Below, one piece after another: positions 19,988 to 32,500 of a DNA stretch of 64,000 bases. Location: assembly GCA_029298735.1 (NCBI GenBank), contig JANSLP010000072.1, positions 1-64,000 of the forward strand, written 5' to 3'. This stretch comes from Ophiostoma sp. CBS 140.51. Lineage: Eukaryota; Ascomycota; Sordariomycetes; Ophiostomatales; Ophiostomataceae. Numbering within the stretch: position 1 is the first letter of the stretch; each line of letters opens with the position of its first letter. The notes beneath the pieces are model-generated. The model made no database searches, was not told where the DNA came from, and saw nothing but the letters and a program-made list of their open reading frames with translations. Made by a program: the position numbers and the translations under genes.

Positions 19988-21604
19988 TTACAGCCGACGG
20001 CCCCAGTTGACACTCCGTTCCACGACCTGGCGCCAGTAGGCGGCCGTACTGGCGACGGCCGCGAGTTCTGGCAGCTGTTTCAGCGCGGCGATCAAAAACG
20101 CGGTCTCGTTATCCGTGGCCACAGTGGGCGACGGAATCGGTAGCCCCGGGCGGCCACCGGTCAGGGGCACCACATGGTACTCGATGCTTTTCACTAAATT
20201 GAGGGTGCTTTGGTCGAAGGCCAGACCGGCACGCTGCATTTCGGACAACAGACCAAAAACGGCATTGGCGTCGCCCTGGCGCAACCAACGCATGCCCAAC
20301 AAGTGGTTGTAGAGCTGGGTGCTGGCGCCCAGGACGTACGACGCCAAGCCGAGAGACTTGATGCGAGGAAGGACGGCCAAAGCCAGCGGGGAGGTTGCGC
20401 CGCCGGCGAAATGGCTATCCAGCAAACGCTGGCCGTGCAGCAGGAGGGCCGGGTAGAGCGGGCCGTTGGCGGTCAGTTTCGCGGACACCTTGCTGCCCTT
20501 TTTGGCACCCTCGGGGGTCTTGCCGATGCCAAACTCGTCGACGAACGTAAAGACATTCTCCTCCATGTATTGCCACAGGGCAAAGTCGGTCTTTTTAGAG
20601 AGCATGGCGAGCTCCATCTTTTCTTGGCGCTTGCGGCGGGCCAGCACGGCCGGGGAGGGCGGGGGTGGCTCGACCTCTTCTGCTTCTTCGGTCGGGGTGC
20701 CCGTCGTCTCCTCCTTGATTTGGCGCATCGCCCGTCCGGCACGCGCCTCGTCCTTGATACCAAACGCCTTGCCGGCGGCCGACCGCAGACTCGGCGGGAA
20801 CTGCGCCAGGATGTGGTTTCGCTTAGCAGCCGCGTTGGGGTCGGCAGCAGGGGGTGATCCGGCTGAACCGAGTGAGCTTAGCACACTCACGTCCGCTTCT
20901 GGCGTCTGCGTCTGGCTGGCGGCAGCCGCTGCCTCCTCTTCGCCCTGCCTTCTTAAATTCCGCTGGTGCTCCCTCGCCAGCACCTGGTCGTCCGTGGCCT
21001 CGCCGACAATCGCATTGACCTTGTCGCGGTGGACATTATCGCCGACGACACGACGTTTCGGCAGCACATCTGCAGGGACGATGTCGCCGCCCTCGGCCTC
21101 ACCGTCGCCGGCGTACTCTCCACTCAACTCGGGGTTGCCCTCATACCCATACATGTCCATCTCTAGGTCCTCCTGCTGCTGGCGGTGCGAGATTTCCCGG
21201 AAGATACGGCGGAACGCCTGTCGCTCGAGGGGTGTAATGGTTCCGTCGGCGCCGCCGTGCCCTCCCAGGTTGATGTGCCCTGCCTGGTCGAGAAAGTCGT
21301 CGTCTTGCTCCTCAAAGCCCTCTTGGCGCTCCGAGTCGGGAAGGAGGTTGCGCTCAATGTCTGGAGGGAGTTCAAAAGGGATGGGGTCGGCCCGACGGCG
21401 GGCCGGGGGTCGGTGAGGCGAGGAGGGCGAGGACGAGGGTGCGGAAGACGAAGACGAAGGATCCGGGCCTGGTGGTGGCTGTCTTGCAACGTTGTTGGGT
21501 GCCGTGGCGTGGAGGCTGCGGAGGAATTGGCGGACAGCGGGGGCCCGCAGTGGCCGTTGGACTAGCCGCGCTGGGTAAAGAAAAGGTAGGAAAGAGGTCG
21601 ACAT
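19988..21604 (-). CDS. Mitochondrial Mtf2-like protein (probable)
   Basis: Single exon, 538 residues from the ATG at 21604. An upstream non-ATG extension is ignored. The N-terminus is rich in Arg, Leu and Ala without acids (to about residue 40), ending LHATAPNN, a typical mitochondrial presequence. A low-complexity Pro/Ser segment and acidic middle follow, then at about residue 370 a conserved-looking domain starting DFALWQYMEENVFTFVDEFG and continuing through LLHGQRLLDSHF and helical repeats to the end. This pattern matches what I know of filamentous-fungal Mtf2/Nam1-type proteins, which act in mitochondrial mRNA maturation and translation. The assignment is from recall of family features and not from a search. 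Downstream neighbour is the broken gene region; upstream is the kinase-like pseudogene. Confidence 0.6.
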   Translation of the reverse strand: MSTSFLPFLYPARLVQRPLRAPAVRQFLRSLHATAPNNVARQPPPGPDPSSSSSAPSSSPSSPHRPPARRRADPIPFELPPDIERNLLPDSERQEGFEEQDDDFLDQAGHINLGGHGGADGTITPLERQAFRRIFREISHRQQQEDLEMDMYGYEGNPELSGEYAGDGEAEGGDIVPADVLPKRRVVGDNVHRDKVNAIVGEATDDQVLAREHQRNLRRQGEEEAAAAASQTQTPEADVSVLSSLGSAGSPPAADPNAAAKRNHILAQFPPSLRSAAGKAFGIKDEARAGRAMRQIKEETTGTPTEEAEEVEPPPPSPAVLARRKRQEKMELAMLSKKTDFALWQYMEENVFTFVDEFGIGKTPEGAKKGSKVSAKLTANGPLYPALLLHGQRLLDSHFAGGATSPLALAVLPRIKSLGLASYVLGASTQLYNHLLGMRWLRQGDANAVFGLLSEMQRAGLAFDQSTLNLVKSIEYHVVPLTGGRPGLPIPSPTVATDNETAFLIAALKQLPELAAVASTAAYWRQVVERSVNWGRRL

Positions 21605-22119
21605 CGTGGTGATTGTCGTGGTAGTCGAGGCGCAATGGCAACGGTCTGAGGAAGAAGGGACAAAAGTCTGAAAGCAAAATCTCGAACTTTTTTTCTGGAG
21701 CTCCAATTGAACAGCCGGGTGCGGGAAACAGTGGAGCTCCGTCAACCTTTATTAGCTCGGAAAGGTCACCTGACACCGCGTCCCAGTAAATTGACAGTGT
21801 ATTTAGCAAACGACCAGCGCGGAACCAAATTCTGCACGCGCGCGTACTTTTGTGTACAAGTCACGAAAGACAGCTGCAAATTGCAAGCTCAACAATGGTT
21901 TAAAAGAGACTTGTTTGGGTCGCAATTTTCTTCCATGTTTCTAAAGTATCAGGCGCATTTGATGCCAACATGGATGACATTCTAGATCAACTGCATTGTG
22001 CAGGCTGTCTACTGACCGGTTCCCCTCATTCATTGGTACTCCTCAGCTCCAAACAACTGCTTGCCTTTTCCCTCTTCACAATCCTTGTCCTCCTCTTTTC
22101 CCTGCTCTTGCCCAATATT
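21605..22119. other. Spacer upstream of the Mtf2-like gene
   Basis: 515 bp between the Mtf2-like start and the end of the pseudogene. It presumably holds the Mtf2-like promoter. No other feature was recognised. Confidence 0.4.
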
Positions 22120-24900
22120 TCACGCCCCGTTCTTCCCCTCGTCATCCGATGTCTTCACCCTTTTCGCCATAGCTTGTTCGTCAATGATGCCGTTCAAGAT
22201 GCCGTCTTTATTGTTGGAGTCGTTATCCTGGTAGTCGTCGAGATGACGCTTCGTCAGCGTCGCCGGCTGATTCTTGTCGAGCTTGCCAGCCATATTCTTC
22301 CGCCATCTCACCATTTTGACCCTCCACATGCAACGATCCCGCTCAGCGTTGTGCTTCTTGATGTAGTCTGGCACCAGCGTCGATCGGCACAGATCAAAGT
22401 GCATCACGCGGCCCACTTCGTTGTTCCAGGCCATGTTGGGTGAACGGGGTTCTTGATTCTCAACGCCCTCCACGTACAGCTCGTCCCATGTACGCTGCGT
22501 TTCGTACTCGATGTCAATGTCAAGTGGTAAGCTGGCCGAGTATTTCATTCGAGAAAGATCCGATCCAGCGTGGGAGAGCAGCATCATGTGGCGAACGAGG
22601 ACGTACGAGTGCAGAGGGATGGCTCTGTTCAGCTTAACGACGCCCAAGCAGACGGGGACGATCTGACCCTGCACGTTGTAAGCAGCCTTGTACATCGTCT
22701 CCTCATGCTCCAGCTCTCCTGTCACTGGCGCGCACGCCCTTGGCCACAAACGTGTAGCCATATCCTGTCAAAGTAATCTTGAAGAGGACACCGTGCCGAC
22801 CAAACACGCCAGTCGCACAGAGGCACTGACAATCTAGGTCCGGGTCAACAGCAAGCTGCTTGATAATCAGTCCACTCAACTCATCTGCTGTTAATGGGTG
22901 GCGAAAAGCACCACGGAGCTCGGCTGCCGCCCGGTGAACATCCACATTGGGACACTTGTCGTCCAGGGCTTCTTGGCGTAGCAAACCACGCAAGCATGCC
23001 TGCGTACAAGGATCTGAGCCCATTCCAATAAACTCGTCATCGTCCACAGGGGGTTCTTTTGGAAATGTCATATAGCTGTCCTTGTCGTCGTCATCATACA
23101 GCAAGGGCCAACGCTTGAGGTCCTTCTCGGCCGCATCAATCTAGGACATCGGTCGAGGTAGGGTCGCGGCAGGCCAGAGGCAGAAGCTGGTAAAGTAGGC
23201 TGCTGCTGTTAGGTGGGGAGCTCGCACGCCCTTGTTCAGGGTCTTTCGGACATCGACGTCCCGGAAAGAGGGAACGGTAAAGTCACACCAGTGGTAGTAG
23301 AGCGTGCGCCAGTCGTCCTTAGGTACACGCAAGAACATGATGTGGTCGCCGGTGGCAACGTAGGCGTACTCGACGCCCGTAGCGATCATGTAGTGGTAGT
23401 TTCTGCAGAGAATCCATGCCACCAGTTTATTTCCAGCCCGAGTATCCTTGCTGTACACCTCGTCCACTTTGTCCTCAGTCTCTCCACTGGGCATAAAGTT
23501 TTCATCTTTGGCCATGCGGACAAAGAAATCGTCGATGTCGCCCTGGTGCATGAGGGTTCGCAGACGCTTCACGGTCCGTCCAGATGGGTTTTTGTACTCG
23601 CCGATCAGCATGGGCAATGTGATCCAATCCAAATACTTTGCATAGGCCCATCGATGGGGGCCACCAACGCGGTCACGGCTGTCCTTGACTGCTTCTGCAC
23701 CCCGTGTGCGCCAGTGAGGGTCTTCTAAATCGCCATCATCTTGCGGCTCCAGACAGTATGCCTCGTCTTGTATGACGATATATCGGCGCATATATCAACG
23801 GGGAGACGAAGTTTTCGATCTTCCTCCAGCTGTTTGAGGTAGGGGCGGATGATAGTTTTGGCAGGTTCTTCCATAGAGGTCTGCACAAACGTAGGGATGC
23901 TGAACTTGTATTTCCCAGCTCGCTGCAAATGGCTGCTGCAGATATCGTCTTTTTTGAGCTTGACGTCTGCGGGAGATGGGAAAAGAGCCTCGTCACCAAG
24001 TTTTCCTCTGATCTTGGCAAAGGTTTTTGCATGATCCTCTTCGAAATTGGGCCACTTCTTCAGAAATTGCGGGCCGTAAAAACGGTCGTCAAAGGAGGAA
24101 ACTAGATTCTTGATCTCAGATGGCAGACCTTTATTCAATCGACGACGCCAAGCCGCAGTGCACTGCTGCTCATGATGTCCGTCGTGGTGTTCTGGCCTCG
24201 AGATCTTGGAGCAAGGACCGTCGTAAAACAAAGAGTGCAGATTGTCTTCAACCAGCTGCAGGTAAGCGTTGAGTGTCGTCTTCTTGTTGGGATTGTCCTC
24301 CTGCTTTACTATCACAGGCTTCATAATTGGTGTGCTCGGGAGTCTGTCATCAATTGCACTCTTCACCGCGATTTTGGTGTCTGTGTCTTTGGTCTTCTCT
24401 GTGAAAAGATGCTTTGGTGGTGGCGGCGTCCGGATAGCGGGTAGCGATGCTGCATTGACAGCCATTGCATTTTCATTCTCCTTGCCAATGCCTGCATCGG
24501 TCTTCTCCATGTACTCTGTGTAGAGGTGCTTTGGTGGAGGCACCTCAACGGCGGGATGCGGTGCCGCGTCGACAGCGTTGGGATATTTCCTCTTCACGAC
24601 AATGTCCGTGTCGGTCTTCTTGCCACCCACTGTGGACAGCTGTTTTGTGGATGTCAGGGCCACAAGTGCTGGCACCTCATCCATAAGCATGGGCTCTGGC
24701 TTTTGCTCGTCGATTATGCCGTCCACCTTAAAGTCAACCTTGAAGTCATCCCCGAGATCGTCCTTGAGGTCGATTTCGAAGTCGGTCTTGTCGCCAGTCG
24801 TGCCACCCGCAGTGTCACCAAGCCTGTCCTCCGACTCTGTATCAACTTCGGCTCTGACAGGCTGGTCAGCCATCTCGACGTCGTTGGTATCTGCATCCAT
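22120..24900 (-). pseudogene. Large fungal kinase-like gene, disabled
   Basis: Reads from an ATG at 24900 through about 920 codons but is interrupted three times. The frame changes near 23790, between LPVDI and RYIVIQDEAY. A TAG at 23143-23141 lies exactly where TGG would continue the sequence (PMS-stop-IDAAEK). The frame changes again near 22730, between FVAKGVRA and ELEHEE. No intron explains these. The N-terminal third is acidic and repetitive. The middle has YLDWITLPMLIGEYKNP, and the end has GQIVPVCLG followed by VRHMMLLSHAG, features of the degenerate kinase-like proteins that expand in Sordariomycetes (often labelled Sgk2-like). The family name is inference; the disruptions are seen directly. 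Confidence 0.65.
24330..24650 (-). repeat. Three degenerate ~39-residue repeats in the pseudogene
   Basis: Within the N-terminal part, KQLSTVGGKKTDTDIVVK, KHLYTEYMEKTDAGIGKE and KHLFTEKTKDTDTKIAVK start successive units. Each of the first two is followed by a Val/Ala/Pro-rich stretch ending in PPP. They are imperfect tandem copies coding for Lys/Asp/Pro-rich sequence. Confidence 0.7.
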
Positions 24901-25395
24901 TGTTAGCTTAAAGACGACCATGAGAAACAAAGTCAATACCACAGCAAACATCGTCGCGCATGCCGTGTGCAGCCATGTCGTGGAAGTACGGTGTCGAGAA
25001 TGTATGTCTGCAAATAAAGGGGGGGGGGGTGTTGAATTTAGATCGCAAAAAATGCATGTTGTCAAAAATACAAATGGTTTTCTGCATTTTTTCTGCATTT
25101 GTTATTGACTTTCCAGAACATTGAGGGAAGGAGGCGTTGGTGAAGTAGGCAGGTGGGTCTTGGAGCTGTGCCAATAGTGGAAGGAGCGAACCACCCGACT
25201 TGCACGTACGCACTTTACGCGTAAATTGGCGACTGGGGGAATTTGGCGTGCGTCAGGAGAAACCGCGTTTTCCCAATACAAAGTCGCCACTCACTTCACC
25301 ATCACCATCACCGTCTGCGCCCAGCACTTGTCTTGTGACACACAACACAATCTCAACAATTCCGACACGTTTACTAATTGATACACACCTCATCG
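24901..25395. promoter_or_regulatory. Promoter region of the CMR1-like gene with MCB box
   Basis: ACGCGTAA at 25217-25224 matches the MluI cell-cycle box consensus, with TTTGGCG nearby at about 25241. A poly-G run lies at 25021-25030. The gap separates the start of the pseudogene from the WD40 gene. Confidence 0.5.
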
Positions 25396-27117
25396 ATGGC
25401 CCCCTCGGCGGACAACACGAGCGGCCTCACGGCCTGGGAGCGGCGGCGAGCAGAAAACGCCAAAGTTAACAATGAGATTTTGAACAGCATATCCAAGACG
25501 TCGGCCAAGGTGTTTGGCCCGCTGGCCTCGGCCAACAAGAGCAAGAATGCGTCGACTCCATCATCTACAAAGAAGCGCCCATCGCGCCGGTCGGAACCTG
25601 TGAAGCGCGAATCGCCCATGCCGACGCGGCGGAGTGCTCGTGTCGCAGGTATCGAAGCCGATCCAGAAACATTGAAGCGCAAGCTGGAAGGTGGTGACGA
25701 TAAGAACGGAGTACTTGAGTACGGCATTGGCGAGTCGGCACGCGACAAGCGGATACGGATCAGCGGCGATTTGTCTCTGGGTGACATGCAAGTGGACGGA
25801 CGGTGGCAGGGTACATTGGCCGGCCTGAAAGTGCTGTCGTCAACCGGGGCGAGCACACGGCCAGGTGTACGGCCAGGTGTGCGTACCTTCACAGACGAAG
25901 ATGTGCAGGAGACAACAGACAAGGAATTGAAGGCGCTACGGCAAGAGATGAACGGCCTGCAGCTGTACGACAAGTTTGAAGTCAAGGGTAAGCTTTCTCG
26001 CAGTTGAGACTACATTGAAGACACAGTACTGACAATAACAGACTTGAAATTGACAAAGGATCGGATCTACGCGATGGCGTTCCACCCCACGGAAGACAAG
26101 CCGATCGTCTTTGCCGGTGACAAGGAGGGCCGCCTGGGAATCTTTGACGCATCACAGGAGCCCGACGTGCCGGTCAAGGAGGAGGACGCCGACGACGATG
26201 ACGAGGCCGATGCGCCTGAACCTGTTATCCTCGGGTTCAAGCCACACGCCCGGACCATCTCGAGCATCCACGTGTTAGACAACGACCCCAGCTCGGTCTA
26301 CACAGCTTCCTACGACACCACCATCCGCAAGCTCGACATCCAAGCGCAGAAGAGTGTCGAGGTCTACGCACCAGCCGACGACAATGACTCGGAAATGGCC
26401 ATCTCATGCATGGACTTTGCCTCGGACAACCCGAACTTGGTGTTCTTCTCAACTCTGCGGGGCACGCTGGGCCGCCACGACCTGCGCGCCAAACCGGCGA
26501 CGGCCACCACCATCTGGCCCGGCCTCCATGACAACCACAAAATTGGCGGGTTCTCCCTCAGCCCGCGCCAGCCCCATCTTGTTGCGACCGCTAGTCTCGA
26601 CCGCACCCTCAAGATTTGGGATCTACGAAAGATTGTCTCCCACAAGGACGAAGACGGCGACAAGGTCGACCGCCCGTTCCTGATGGGCGAAGACCCAGCC
26701 CGCCTGTCCGTATCGCACGCCGCCTGGGGTCCGGGCGGACACATTGCCACCACGTCGTACGACGATACCATCAGAGTGTACGACTTTAGTGCCGTCCAAG
26801 GCACTTGGAAGCCCGGCCAGTCACTCTCAGATGAAGAAACGCGGCCCGCCCACAAGATTAGCCACAACAACCAGACGGGCCGCTGGGTCACCATCCTCAA
26901 GCCGCAGTGGCAGCGGCACCCGCCCGGCGGCGTACACAAGTTTACGGTTGGTAACATGAACCGGTTTGTGGATGTCTTTGCGGGCGCGACGGGCGAGCAG
27001 CTGGGCCAGCTGGACGGCGACGGCATCACGGCGGTGCCCGCGGTGGCACACTTCCATCCGACGAAGAACTGGGTGGCCGGCGGCAACGCGAGCGGCAAGC
27101 TGACTCTGTGGATGTAG
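25396..27117 (+). CDS. CMR1: WD40 DNA-damage-binding protein, Cmr1/WDR76 type
   Basis: Nuclear WD40 protein linked in yeast to replication stress and protein quality control. Exons 25396-25987 and 26042-27117 give 555 residues; the join FEVK|DLKLTKDRIY is phase 1. The N-terminal 180 residues are basic and disordered, with the family signatures WERRRAEN and PTRRSARVAGIEAD. WD repeats start at about residue 200 (RIYAMAFHPTEDKP, FAGDKEGRLGIFD) and include ISSIHVLDNDPSSVYTASYD, LKIWDLRK, and a final NWVAGGNASGKLTLWM. Length fits Cmr1 orthologues (about 500-550). An MCB-type box upstream fits S-phase expression. Confidence 0.92.
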
Positions 27118-29571
27118 GCGGCGGGCTGGTGGTGATGGGTTGAGTTCACGGAAAAGTGTCAGGAAAAGGCGTCACATAGTTATGGTTATGAGGAGGAGTC
27201 GGTGGATGACGGTTTTGTCCGCTCTGGTCTGGTCTGGTCTGGTCAGGTTTGGTCTGGTACAACCTGGTGTTATTATGTTATTTTGATATATTTCTATTTT
27301 GTTTAACATGGTATGGTTGAAGGTTACTTGTGGTTCAGCGTGGTTCAGCGATTACATTCTGATAGGAAGAGGTCGAAGATAATAATACAGTACGACAGTC
27401 GTGACGAGCTATTAGCATTGTCCAGTAATCTGGGGATTTCTTCCCTTTTCTTGGCATCTGCCACATGTAAGACCTAGACATACGTCGAAGATGTTAGAAC
27501 TGCGGCATATATCTTTGAGACCTGTCAGTTTGTTGATGATCATCTCTTCATGTCAAATAGACCACCATAACATGACAGTGCTATTTGTGCAGCACACAGT
27601 ATGAATGGCCACCCAAGAGACCCCAAGATGCCAAAACATGCCAAAAGGCAACGCTAAATTCAGTGGGGTCAGCCCGGCATGTGACGCGATCTTGTGCCAT
27701 TTTCAGCACCTGCTACAGCAGTCGGTTGCGCCTGCCGTTAATGCTCAGGTGCACCAAACACCGAACGCGCCTTCATCAGAGACACCGTAGATACATCGTC
27801 TTGCACACAGTATCGCGCCAAACGCACGTATTCACCATCATCGCCAGTAACTCGATCCTTCCTAAAACGACACTGCATCAGCTTAGCCCGTCTTGGTTCT
27901 TGTCTTCAGAGCTTGGGACGTCAGGAACACCTCCTATTCTTCCCCCAGTTCCTTATCAGCTGTCACGCCCCTCTCCGTCTCTTCGTTCTAAACTTCTAGA
28001 GTTCTCTCCACCATCTCGACCATCATCCAACCATCCATCTCCTCTGTCCTTATCCACAGCCCTCGTCATCAAGCGCGTGCACTACGTCTCCTATCTTTCC
28101 TGTGTGTGTTGCGCTATGGCATAGCCAACAGCCAATCTTGCTCCGCTGATCGCCTTTTTGCCCTATTTTGTCTCCCACTCCTTTTTCCTTTGAACCTTCT
28201 TCCTTTCGTCGTTTTCGTTGGTTTGTGTTTCTTTTCCTATCGAGTTTCTCGTTCTCTCCTTTCGTCAACTCTACCGACTACCTATTGTCCCTATTATCGT
28301 CCTTTTTCGCCGATTCTTGCTTTCGCTCCTCGCGTCCGCTCGCTATTTGCCATTCGTTCTTCGTTCTGCGCTATTCGACCTAAAACGACGTATCACCAGT
28401 CACCAGCTGCCATCGAAAGTGTGACCACACACAAACGCACATACCACCACCGTCACCCACCTTCACCCATGTAAGATCGCTCTTCCGTTGTTTACCGTGT
28501 TCCTCCGTCACCACAACCGTCTTTTGTCTTGTCCTTCCATCCCGGACTTGCCGACCGCCGACAGCGACATTAAACATCAAACAAATACAACGACCTTTTT
28601 CTTGATCTGTCTATCGACCGGTTTTGTCGCCGTCCATCACCACTCTTTATCCAAACAGTCTTTTATTACTCCCACCACTCCCTCCCTCAATACTAACAAT
28701 ACCAGCTTAATGCGATTACCTCCAACCAACCGATGCCCGCTTTCCGCCCTGCAGATGCACTGTTCCACCACCGCAACCACAGCCATTCCCGCAGCCATCT
28801 GTGCGCCTTGATTGAAGTGACTGGATCTACTGCATCAAGCAAATCGAACGAAATACCCACTCCAGAAAAAGTCGACCCGGAACAAGGCTTCACTGCCGCC
28901 TAGGCAGCCAAGCAAGCCACAGGCCTGTGCCTACTCCTACGGCCGTTTGTCGGTCCTCTTCCGAGCCCACGTTTTATCCTTCATCAAGAGCAAGACAAGT
29001 TCTGAAAGGTACGCAAAGAACCACAGCCGCCTGTCAAGACATCTCTCTCGCTGCCTGCCTGCGCCGGCGGTCAGTCTCCACCAAAACGACAAAACGACAA
29101 AACCCCCCCCTGTCCTGCCCTGCCCGGCGGGTCCCGTCCCACGTCCAGGCCCCAAAGCCCGCGAATGAGCCGCTAGACCACACCCCCCAAGCTTGGACAC
29201 TCCCCACTCTCTCCCACCAACTGAACGCTGTCACAGTCCAGGCCCTGCCCTGTCCAGCCCAGCCCAGCCCGTTCACTTCAGCCCAGCCATACATCACATT
29301 CACAAGCCTCTCTCCTACCGCTTTTCTCTTCCACCACGAGAAACCCGTAACTGTCAACCAAAAGCAACCCTCCTTCTCTCTCTTGCAGCAGGCCGCCTTG
29401 CTTCTGAACGTGAACTCCCTGAACCGCGAGCCAGTTCTCGTTCTACAACGGCCCCTGGTTCGACGCCTTCGACGTGTTTGCCTGCCTACGGGATCCTACA
29501 AACCGCCGCCTTCTCCAACGGGCCAACCGATAATACCCTCCCTCTCTCTCTCTCTCTCTATCTCTCCAAAC
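27118..29571. promoter_or_regulatory. Long leader/promoter region of the Atg26 gene
   Basis: 2.45 kb without a supported gene. It has GGTCT pentamers at about 27222-27260, strong CT-rich tracts from about 28150 to 28700, and a (CT)n run at about 29538-29566 ending 6 bp before the start codon. From 28927 to 29571 the Atg26 frame stays open but has no ATG, consistent with a long C-rich 5' leader. Confidence 0.45.
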
Positions 29572-32500
29572 ATGGTGCCGCCAATAGACAAAGCAGCGCC
29601 GACGGCTGCAACCTCGCACTCGCAGACCCCAACGCCAACCCAAACCCCGCCGCCTCTCTCTACGACACCCTCGAATGTCAGTAATCGTAATACTAATACT
29701 TCCAACACAACCACCTCCTCCTCCACGGCCACCCTCTCGGCCCCGATCACTGCTACTGCCGCTGCCTCTTTACCCGCTCCTGTGTCTACAGCCGCTTCTG
29801 CGTCACCATCGCCCGGCCCCTCACGAACAGTCTCGGGCACTGTTTCGCCGACTACACCCTCGACGTCAACGAAAAAGCACCATCATCACAAACACAGTCA
29901 CAGCCACGGCCTCCGTCTGCCCAGCCGCTTGTCCTCGCAGTCAACATCCGCTCTCGCATCGGCACTTGCAGCCTCGCCGAACCCGCTGTCCGGATCCAGT
30001 CCCCGCCACTCCGAAGACGAAACAGGCCGGAGTAGCAGCCGCCACAAGTTCAAGAGACTTGTCAAGCGCCGCCACGAGAGTGCTAGTGGTGCTACCGGCG
30101 GTAGCCAACGCACACCCAAGACCATGGAGTTCCCCGAGCGGTTACAACAAGAAGACGACGATGCAGGCGACGAAGAGGTCATCCGGCCCATCGTGTCGGG
30201 CAACGGCGTCTTTTACAACATGAACCAGAGCGTGTTTAGCATGCTCGCAGCTGCTGGCTCCAACATCGACTTTAACAACCGCTTCGGCACTCACTCAAGT
30301 GATGAAGATGACGGTGGCGATGGCGAGGGTGGTGACGACGGTGACGATAACGATGGACACGGCCGGCGCTTGGGCGGCGGTGACGGCGCTGCCACGACAG
30401 TCCTCCCTGCTACCGGCTCATCTTCGAAGAAGAGCGGAAAGAAGCCCGCCAGCGACCTCTCCCAGTCGACCATCTTCACCCGTCACCAGAGCTCGGGCAG
30501 CACCAGCAGCACCGGTGGTAAAGACGGCGATCGCCGCTCGCGCTTCTCCGACAGCAAACTGATGCGCTCTCTCCCCTCCCTCAAGTCGAAACTATCTTCG
30601 AGCAAACGGCGGTCCTCGTCTGGCCTCTCGTCCAAGTCGTCCAAGGATGCCGGAGCCAGCGGCACCGGAAGCAGCCGCATCCTCGAAGAAGACGAAGATG
30701 CCGACGCGGAGGCCGAGAGTTCCGGCGGTACACCCTCGTCGACACAGACTCGTCTTCCCCGCGGCAGTGGCGCCACCTCCGAAGCCGATGTCGTCGTCAG
30801 CTCCGAGCGCGGCTCCAACTCCCCCAGCATCCGGGTCACACGCGCTGATCGCAGCGATAGTGTCCGCAGCATCCCCGTCATGAGCCGCATGCTCGAGGCC
30901 AAAGAGCAGGCGGCCCTGCGGCCCAGTTTCGATATCGACCGCGACCGCAAGTCCAGCGACAAGGACAAGGACAAGCGTGGTGGCGGTAGCGATCTTGTCG
31001 ACGTCGAGGATGGCGGGCCATCTATGCTGGCCCGCCGTCTGATGGAGATTTTCGAGTTTGACAAGCCCGAAGAGGTTATCGAGGAGTACCCTTGCTGGCT
31101 GCTGCAGAGCGTCATGCTCCAGGGCTACATGTACATTACCTCGCGCCACATTTGCTTCTACGCCTACCTGCCCAAGAAGGCCAACGAAGTCGCCAAGTCG
31201 GGCCATCTGGCCAAGTCGGGCAAGCGCAACCCCCGGTACAACCGCTTCTGGTTCCGTCTCAAGGGCGATGTTTTCTCGTACTACCGCGACTCCAAGGCCC
31301 TGTACTTCCCCCACGGCCAGATCGATTTGCGGTACGGCATCTCCGCCACGCTCACCGACAAGGACAAGGACGGCACCCACTTCCAGGTCGTCACCCACCA
31401 CCGCACCTACTACTTCCGCGCCGACAGCGCCGCCAGCGCCAAGGAGTGGGTCAAGAGTCTGCAGCGCGTCATCTTCCGGTCACACAATGACGGCGACAGC
31501 ATCAAGATCTCGCTGCCCATTGAAAACGTCATTGACGTCGAAGAGAACCAAGCCATGGTCGAGTTTACCGAGACTTGCAAGATCCGCGTCATCGATAACG
31601 ACGAGACGTTTGCCATTGACGAGTATTTCTTTTCGTTCTTCGACTACGGTAAGGACGCAGTCCGCGTCCTGAAAATTCTCATCGATGCCAACAACAATGG
31701 TGGTGATGGTGACGACCAAAACAACAGTGGGACGGGCACGCCCCACCGCCAACACGGCCGCCGTCTCGACTTGCCATCGGCGGGCCAGGGAACCGACGAT
31801 CGCTTCTCGCAAGACTCGACGGGTAGTGCCGCCTTTGGCGCTGGACAAGAGCGTATCTCCATGTCTGGTTCAGGTTCGAAACCACCCACAAAATTGCACG
31901 ACTCTGTCCGCGCCACGCTTTTTCCCACACCCCCGACCGCAGCCAGCAGCCCCCGTGCGAGCGGCGAGATCCCGCGTGCGAGCTTTGATGCGCTGCGCTC
32001 GTCCTTTGGTCCCAGCCGCCGCAGTCTGGATATGAACCAGGCTCTGGGTGGTAGCGGCAGTGGCTCGCCGCGCCGTAGTTTCAGCGACCGGATCAAGGGG
32101 TCATCGTCTCAACAACGCAAGGTCAGCTCCCGCAGCCAATCGGGTACACAACACCAATACCAGCAGTCGTCCGACCTGCAGGACTCGGCCGACTCGTTCA
32201 TGCAGTCGTCGGTCGAAGACCCGAGCCAGATTAGCTTCTCGAACATGGCGGCTTCCTCAAGTGACGACCCGTCGGCCAGTCAGATCCTACACGGCAGCGA
32301 AGTCTTCCAGAACCCCACCGTCGATGCAGGCTCTCCTTCCTCCTCCTCCAAGCCTCGGCACAACATCCCCAAACCCCATCTGCCACACCATGCCGCCACG
32401 ACCGGCCACATTCGCAGAGTCAACGACCAGAATGCCTATGACGCCGGTGAGACCGAGGAGGGTCTGGCGCAGAACCTGGCCCGTCTCGGCACCTATCCGC

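Noticed and set aside
20466..21416. 316-codon plus-strand frame inside the Mtf2-like gene
   Set aside because: Ser/Arg/Ala-rich antisense shadow of a GC-rich coding region; no recognisable domain.
21970..22443. 157-codon plus-strand frame with hydrophobic run
   Set aside because: Mostly antisense to the pseudogene's C-terminal part and starts in its 3' spacer; hydrophobicity comes from T-rich DNA.
27585..28124. 179-codon frame upstream of ATG26
   Set aside because: Ser/Pro/Arg/His-rich chance translation of CT-rich leader DNA; no domain.
30483..31401. Long antisense frames inside ATG26
   Set aside because: Antisense of a conserved domain-containing protein; sequence has no independent features.
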